Notes under the pieces: model-generated
What the model was told of the DNA's origin: nothing
The model's input: only the letters and a program-made list of their open reading frames with translations
The model's database searches: none
Assembly: GCA_025350445.1 (NCBI GenBank)
Contig: JANXXV010000107.1
Span: forward strand, 1-11,644
Reading direction: 5' to 3'
Origin: Bryobacteraceae bacterium
GTDB lineage: Bacteria; Acidobacteriota; Terriglobia; Bryobacterales; Bryobacteraceae
Length of the DNA: 11,644 nucleotides
Shown: positions 7,317-11,644 of the stretch, piece by piece
Layout of the letters: each line of letters opens with the position of its first letter
How positions within the stretch are numbered: position 1 is the stretch's first letter
Position numbers and translations under genes: made by a program

Positions 7317-7640
7317 CTATTTTAACAAATCATCAATCGTAGTAACTGCAATCGGATGATAACCAACCCGGGCCAACTTATAAATCTCGCGCGCCCGTTC
7401 CTTCCCATCCGGCGTCTTCGCCAGTTCCTGATACAGCGGCTTAATATACTTCCGCCGCCCCACTTCAATCAGAAAGCTCTTCAGCCGTGCATCGGCCGGC
7501 GCATAGTGATTTCGAATCGCCATCAATAACCACTGGTCCAAGATCTCGCTATTCCCCGTCTTCGTAAGATGGAACGCCGCGTCCAGTTCCGCCATCTGTT
7601 TCCCGTCCAGCGTTTCCGGCAGTGCCGTCAGAAAATGCAG
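7317..7640 (-). repeat. Direct repeat, proximal copy (M1 3' end)
   Basis: These 324 bases are the intact 3' end of the M1 peptidase gene and the partner of 6319-6644. The reading frame is unbroken here. Recombination between the two copies would remove 998 bp, including both toxin-antitoxin genes, and leave a single peptidase 3' end. Confidence 0.85.
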
Positions 7641-9194
7641 CCATTCCTGCGTCGTCCAGCCCTTCACCGGAATCGCGGCCAGCTTCGTCTTCCCCTGCTC
7701 CCAATCCTTCGCGAACGCCGCCACCTTCACAAACGCATCCGACGTCGCCCGAGGCGCACCAGCGGGCATCCCGGGCTTATTGATCCACTCATCCAACGGA
7801 ATCTTCGCCGCCAGTTCCGGACTTGCCGCCAACAGATTCTTCTGCAAATAATCCAGGAAATCCGCCGTCGTCACGCTCTGAAACGCGAAGTGATCGAAAT
7901 ACCCCTTCAGAAACGCATCGAATTTCTCACGCCCAAACACATCTTCCAAGCTCCGCAGAAACAGCATGCCCTTCACGTAAGGCACCTGCGTAAAGCCATC
8001 GTCCGGATCGCGGCCCTTCAGATCCACATGCAGCACCTGGTCCATCGGCTTCAGGGTAGCCATTTCGCGGTCCAGATCCTCGCGCTCCAGCACCGCTTCC
8101 ATGTTCGCGCGCGCCTCGCCAAACACCTTCTCCTGAATCCGCCGCTCGAAGTAAACGGTGAACCCTTCGTTCAACCAGAAGTCCCGCCACGTGGCGTTCG
8201 TCACCAGATTGCCAGACCACGAATGCGCCAGCTCATGCGCCACCAACGACACCAGGCTCTTGTCCCCCGCCAATATCGTCGGCGTCGCAAACGTCAGTCG
8301 CGGATTCTCCATCCCACCGAATGGAAAGCTCGGCGGCAGGACAAGCAAATCGTACCGGCCCCAGCGATACGGCCCGTACAAGCCCTCGGCGGCCTTGATC
8401 ATCGCTTCGGTATCGTTGAATTCCTTCGCTGCCTTCGCCACCACCGGGCGCTCCGCGTACACGCCAGTGCGTTCGCCCATCGGCGCGAAGGCAATATCAC
8501 CCACGGCTATCGCAATCAGATACGACGGAATTCGTTGTGGCATGTGGAACGTGTACTCGCCGCGGTGTTTCGGGTTCGGATCGTTCTCCGCACTCATCAC
8601 CGCCAACAGCTCCTTCGGCGTGCGAATCTTCGCCGAGTAAGTCTGCCGCACGCCGGGCGTATCCTGCAAGGGGATCCAACTCCTGGTGTGAATCGCTTCT
8701 CCCTGCGAAAACAGAAATGGATACTTCTTGCCGGCGGTCTGCGCGGGTGTCAGCCACTGCAATCCGGAAGCCTCCGGACGGCTCGCATAGGTGATGCGGA
8801 CGGCAGTCACCGCAGGTGGCAACTCGATAGTCAGCGGCGCGCCCAGAATCGGATCGTTCGTGCCCACATTGAACTTCGCATCCGCGAAGGTTTTGCCATC
8901 CGCCGAACTCTCCACTTTTTCGATATCCAGGCTCCGCGAGTCCAGAATAATCGGCCCGTCTTTGTACCCCGCGGCGCGTTCTACCGTCAGCGTCGCGGTC
9001 CCCTTCAACACCTTCCGCGGGAACAGCACGTCCAGGTCCAGCGTCACATCTTTCACGCGAATCTGTTCCGGGTTCGAGTACGAATGCAGGTCTTTGCGCT
9101 CGTCCGGCGCGGGCTGGGTTTTTTCCATGTTGGTGGTCTTGGGAGGACTGCAGGCTGCAGAAAACAGCAGGGTCAAGATCGCGAGAAGTCTCAC
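7317..9194 (-). CDS. M1 family (leukotriene A4 hydrolase-like) aminopeptidase, lipoprotein
   Basis: This zinc aminopeptidase removes N-terminal residues from peptides, probably in the periplasm or at the outer membrane. The first residues form a lipoprotein signal with a lipobox-like LFSAAC (Cys15). The M1 N-terminal beta domain follows (about 45-240). The catalytic domain has the exopeptidase motif GGMEN (293-297), the zinc site HELAHSWSGN (H320, E321, H324), the third ligand E343 in WLNEG, and the candidate proton donor Y406 in PYVKG. The helical C-terminal domain (about 480-625) is of the Leuk-A4-hydro type. At 625 residues it is complete. The start is a GTG (9192-9194); nearby ATG codons are out of frame. 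The epoxide hydrolase activity of the eukaryotic relative cannot be assumed. The last 108 codons recur as a degraded repeat at 6319-6644, and the antitoxin begins 4 bp downstream. Confidence 0.94.
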   Translation of the reverse strand: MRLLAILTLLFSAACSPPKTTNMEKTQPAPDERKDLHSYSNPEQIRVKDVTLDLDVLFPRKVLKGTATLTVERAAGYKDGPIILDSRSLDIEKVESSADGKTFADAKFNVGTNDPILGAPLTIELPPAVTAVRITYASRPEASGLQWLTPAQTAGKKYPFLFSQGEAIHTRSWIPLQDTPGVRQTYSAKIRTPKELLAVMSAENDPNPKHRGEYTFHMPQRIPSYLIAIAVGDIAFAPMGERTGVYAERPVVAKAAKEFNDTEAMIKAAEGLYGPYRWGRYDLLVLPPSFPFGGMENPRLTFATPTILAGDKSLVSLVAHELAHSWSGNLVTNATWRDFWLNEGFTVYFERRIQEKVFGEARANMEAVLEREDLDREMATLKPMDQVLHVDLKGRDPDDGFTQVPYVKGMLFLRSLEDVFGREKFDAFLKGYFDHFAFQSVTTADFLDYLQKNLLAASPELAAKIPLDEWINKPGMPAGAPRATSDAFVKVAAFAKDWEQGKTKLAAIPVKGWTTQEWLHFLTALPETLDGKQMAELDAAFHLTKTGNSEILDQWLLMAIRNHYAPADARLKSFLIEVGRRKYIKPLYQELAKTPDGKERAREIYKLARVGYHPIAVTTIDDLLK

Positions 9195-9235
9195 GATTCC
9201 ATCATAAGGGGAAACCGCGATAGAATAACGAAAGC
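9195..9235. promoter_or_regulatory. 41-bp divergent intergenic region, possible back-to-back promoters
   Basis: Only 41 bp separate the GTG of the M1 gene from the ATG of the PSCyt1/DUF1549 gene, so both promoters must lie here or extend into the opposite gene. TAGAAT (9221-9226, plus) and TATGAT (9201-9206 read on the minus strand) resemble -10 boxes. Each lies 6 to 9 bases from its start codon, which would give leaderless or near-leaderless messages. No good -35 boxes or Shine-Dalgarno sequences are found, and the assignment is weak. Confidence 0.3.
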
Positions 9236-11644
9236 ATGACTATGCGCCTCCTTCCGGCACTCGCGTTCGCGACGTTGGCGCAAGCCCAGACGCCCGCGCC
9301 GTCCGAGTTTTTCGAAAAACAAGTGCGGCCCATACTGGCCGAGCGCTGCTACGCGTGCCACTCCGCCGCCAGCCAACCGGTGATGGGACAACTGCGGCTC
9401 GATAGTCGCGACGGCATCCTGAAAGGTGGATCGCGCGGTCCGGCGGTGGTTCCGGGCAGCACCGAGAGCCTGCTGCTCAAGTCGATCCGTCATGAAGGAG
9501 CATTGAAGATGCCTCCCGGCGGCAAACTGCGGGATGCGGACGTGGCTGTTCTGACGGAGTGGGTGAAAATGGGCGCGCCGTGGGGCATCACCGCCCCTGT
9601 AACCACAACCGCCGCGCCCGCCGCGAAGTTCTGGTCGCTCTCCGCCGTGCGGGATCCGGCGATTCCCACCGTCAAGGATAAGACATGGATCAGGAACGAA
9701 GTCGACAGCTTCCTGCTGGCAGCGTTGGAAGCCAAGGGATTGAAGCCCGCGCCACCCGCCGATAAGCGGACGCTCATCCGCCGCGCTACTTACGATCTGA
9801 CCGGACTACCCCCCACGCCGGAGGAGATCCATCGATTCTTGAAAGACGACGCGCCGGATGCATTCGCCAAAGTGATTGATCGGCTGCTCGCCTCACCGCG
9901 CTACGGGGAACGATGGGGACGGCATTGGCTGGACGTCGCCCGCTACAGCGACTCCAATGGCTTGGACGAAAACCTGGTCTTCGTAAACGCCTGGCGCTAC
10001 CGCGACTACGTTATCAAGGCGTTCAATCAAGACAAGCCTTACAACCAGTTCGTTCTGGAACAACTCGCCGGCGACTTGCTTCCGGCAAGCAACGACGCAA
10101 CCACAAACTACGACCGGCTGACCGCCACCGGCTTCCTCTCCCTGGGTGCGAAGATGTTGGCCGAAGACGATCCGGTGAAGATGGAAATGGACATTGTGGA
10201 TGAGCAGGTCGACACCACCGCGCGCGCCCTGATGGGCTTGACGGTGGGTTGCGCCCGCTGCCACGATCATAAGTTCGATCCGATTCCTACCGCCGACTAC
10301 TACTCGCTGGCCGGCATCTTCCGCAGCACCAAGACCATGGAAAATTTCAAGGTGGTGGCGCGCTGGCAGGAACATGTTCTGGCCCCGGATGCGGATCGCG
10401 GGAAACTGCGCGCTTATGAAAAGCAGATGGAGGAGAGGCGGAAAGAGATTGAAGCCATCACCAAACCGGCGAACAAAGATCTGCAGACGGCGGCACGCGC
10501 CAAGGTGGCCGCTTATCTGACCGGCGGTGCGGAACTGATGCGAAGTGAAGAGGTGAAGCTGGACCACGCCGCAGGCCCTGGCGTCATCGAGTTTGACCAC
10601 ACTTTCGTCCATGAGAAAGAGTTCGCGTTCGACGTCCTGCACCAAGGCCTGTATCAACTCGAATTCCACTATGCCTCCGCTGAGGCGCGCTCCGTGGCTG
10701 TGTATATCAATGGCGAATTGATGAAGTCGCAGGCCTTGGCCGCGGCCACCGGCACGGCCACTCCCGATACGTGGGCCGCCGAAGGTGTCTTCGCATTCGC
10801 GGCCGGCAAGAACACCATCCGGCTGGAGCGGCCTGCGAATTTTTTCCCGCAAACCGACAAGTTTCTGCTGAAGCCCTTCACCGGTGCCGAACCTCCACAG
10901 ACCGCGCAGCAACTGGCGCGTAAACTGCAATTGAATCCCGAGTTCCTATCCCAATGGGCCGGCTTCCTGCGGCGCACGAAGGAAGACCCCAACTCCGTGA
11001 TGCGCGACTGGCACCGCGCCGCTGGGGCAGACGCTGTGACGATGGCCGCCGAGTATCAGCGGGCATTCGATGAAGCCGATCATGCCGAAAAGCCCGATGA
11101 ACGGCAGAAGCTGTTGAAGGAAGTTCTCTACGATAAGTTCGGGCCGTTCTCCGGGCCGCCGAATGCCACGCCATATTACCCCGCCGCGATAGCTACACAG
11201 GTGAAACAACTGGAAGCGGATTTGAAGCAGATGGAGAAAGACAAGCCAGTGTATCCGCTCGCGATGGGAGTTACCGAGGGCACGATTGCCAACTGCCGCA
11301 TTCATCTCCGCGGCAATCACATGACTCTGGGCGAAGAAGTGCCGCGGCGGTTCCTGCGTGCGGCCTCGACGGAGAATCAGGCGGCAGTCCCACCGGAGCA
11401 CAGTGGGCGTCTGGAGTTTGCCAACTGGCTGACCGATTCCAACCATCCGCTCACTAGCCGCGTAATGGTGAATCGCATCTGGCGCTGGCATTTCGGTACA
11501 GGCATAGTGGCCACCGTGGATAACTTCGGGCGCTTGGGTGAAATGCCGTCTAATCAGGACTTGCTCGACTGGTTGGCCCGCCGCTTCGTCTCCTCCGGCT
11601 GGTCTGTCAAACAAATGCACCGGACAATGATGCTCTCCAGTGCT
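9236..11644 (+). CDS. Secreted PSCyt1-DUF1549-DUF1553 (Planctomycete-type cytochrome) protein, 3' partial
   Basis: The frame is open for 803 codons and leaves the window without a stop. A signal peptide (1-17, likely cleaved at AQA-Q) leads into a Planctomycete-type cytochrome c domain with the heme motif CYACH (C38, C41, H42) and a distal MPP (92-94) that may supply the axial methionine. DUF1549 (PSCyt2) spans about 152-370, with LTGLPPTPEEI, RYGERWGRHWLDVARYSDSNG and a second CxxCH, CARCHDHKFDPIP (C339, C342, H343). A charged coiled-coil-like stretch (about 390-425) precedes an extra beta-rich domain (about 440-548) resembling a carbohydrate-binding module. A second charged helix (about 655-670) precedes DUF1553 (PSD1), from about 680, with HLRGNHMTLGEEVPRRFL and NRIWRWHFGTGIV. 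Such proteins are exported and thought to act in polymer breakdown or redox chemistry; the reaction is not established. A DUF1501 partner gene often follows, but lies outside the window. Confidence 0.93.
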   Translation, partial: MTMRLLPALAFATLAQAQTPAPSEFFEKQVRPILAERCYACHSAASQPVMGQLRLDSRDGILKGGSRGPAVVPGSTESLLLKSIRHEGALKMPPGGKLRDADVAVLTEWVKMGAPWGITAPVTTTAAPAAKFWSLSAVRDPAIPTVKDKTWIRNEVDSFLLAALEAKGLKPAPPADKRTLIRRATYDLTGLPPTPEEIHRFLKDDAPDAFAKVIDRLLASPRYGERWGRHWLDVARYSDSNGLDENLVFVNAWRYRDYVIKAFNQDKPYNQFVLEQLAGDLLPASNDATTNYDRLTATGFLSLGAKMLAEDDPVKMEMDIVDEQVDTTARALMGLTVGCARCHDHKFDPIPTADYYSLAGIFRSTKTMENFKVVARWQEHVLAPDADRGKLRAYEKQMEERRKEIEAITKPANKDLQTAARAKVAAYLTGGAELMRSEEVKLDHAAGPGVIEFDHTFVHEKEFAFDVLHQGLYQLEFHYASAEARSVAVYINGELMKSQALAAATGTATPDTWAAEGVFAFAAGKNTIRLERPANFFPQTDKFLLKPFTGAEPPQTAQQLARKLQLNPEFLSQWAGFLRRTKEDPNSVMRDWHRAAGADAVTMAAEYQRAFDEADHAEKPDERQKLLKEVLYDKFGPFSGPPNATPYYPAAIATQVKQLEADLKQMEKDKPVYPLAMGVTEGTIANCRIHLRGNHMTLGEEVPRRFLRAASTENQAAVPPEHSGRLEFANWLTDSNHPLTSRVMVNRIWRWHFGTGIVATVDNFGRLGEMPSNQDLLDWLARRFVSSGWSVKQMHRTMMLSSA

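Noticed and set aside
6319..7640. Insertion sequence carrying the toxin-antitoxin pair
   Set aside because: No transposase, no terminal inverted repeats and no short target duplication; the only repeats are the long direct copies of the peptidase 3' end.
7569..9239. 556-codon open frame on the plus strand opposite the M1 peptidase
   Set aside because: It is an antisense shadow of a GC-rich gene: extreme Arg/His/Gln content, no recognisable domain, and the minus-strand frame has full M1 motifs.
9893..10930. 345-codon open frame on the minus strand opposite the cytochrome protein
   Set aside because: It is a shadow of the DUF1549 coding frame; no family resemblance seen.

Overview
The window looks like chromosomal DNA of a GC-rich Acidobacteriota, most likely the Bryobacterales / Candidatus Solibacter group. 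The main pointers are a TIGR03437-type C-terminal domain (a family centred on Solibacter) fused to NHL repeats, a Planctomycete-type cytochrome-c/DUF1549/DUF1553 protein, and a lipoprotein M1 peptidase. This placement is an inference from gene content. No rRNA, tRNA, CRISPR array or transposase is seen.

Left part (1-6138, plus strand): after a short leader holding three tandem decamers and a small hairpin come rsmA (16S rRNA dimethyltransferase), gltX (glutamyl-tRNA synthetase, 1-bp overlap with rsmA), a NodU/CmcH/TobZ-type carbamoyltransferase (8-bp gap) and a secreted NHL-propeller/TIGR03437/Ig-like protein (7-bp gap). The spacing suggests one transcription unit that starts with translation genes and ends with accessory genes. 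The last gene is broken twice: by an in-frame TGA at 4214-4216 and by a one-base loss in a C run at 5932-5938. Repairing both gives a protein of about 764 residues with six NHL blades, so it is called a pseudogene.

Middle part (6139-9194, minus strand): in transcription order this holds an intact LTA4-hydrolase-like M1 peptidase lipoprotein, a DUF433 antitoxin starting 4 bp after the peptidase stop, a DUF5615 PIN-like toxin overlapping the antitoxin by 40 bp, and a decayed second copy of the peptidase 3' end. The toxin-antitoxin pair is therefore bracketed by direct repeats of about 325 bp (6319-6644 and 7317-7640), roughly 85% identical where counted by hand. This is the most unusual structure in the window. 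Segment 6139-6318, between the converging blocks, shows no gene or clear terminator.

Right part (9236-11644, plus strand): a secreted PSCyt1-DUF1549-DUF1553 protein, divergent from the M1 gene across only 41 bp, runs off the window end at codon 803 without a stop.

No clearly new multi-gene system is visible. The best leads are the repeat-flanked toxin-antitoxin cassette coupled to a peptidase gene, the divergent carbamoyltransferase behind gltX, and the two-lesion surface-protein pseudogene.
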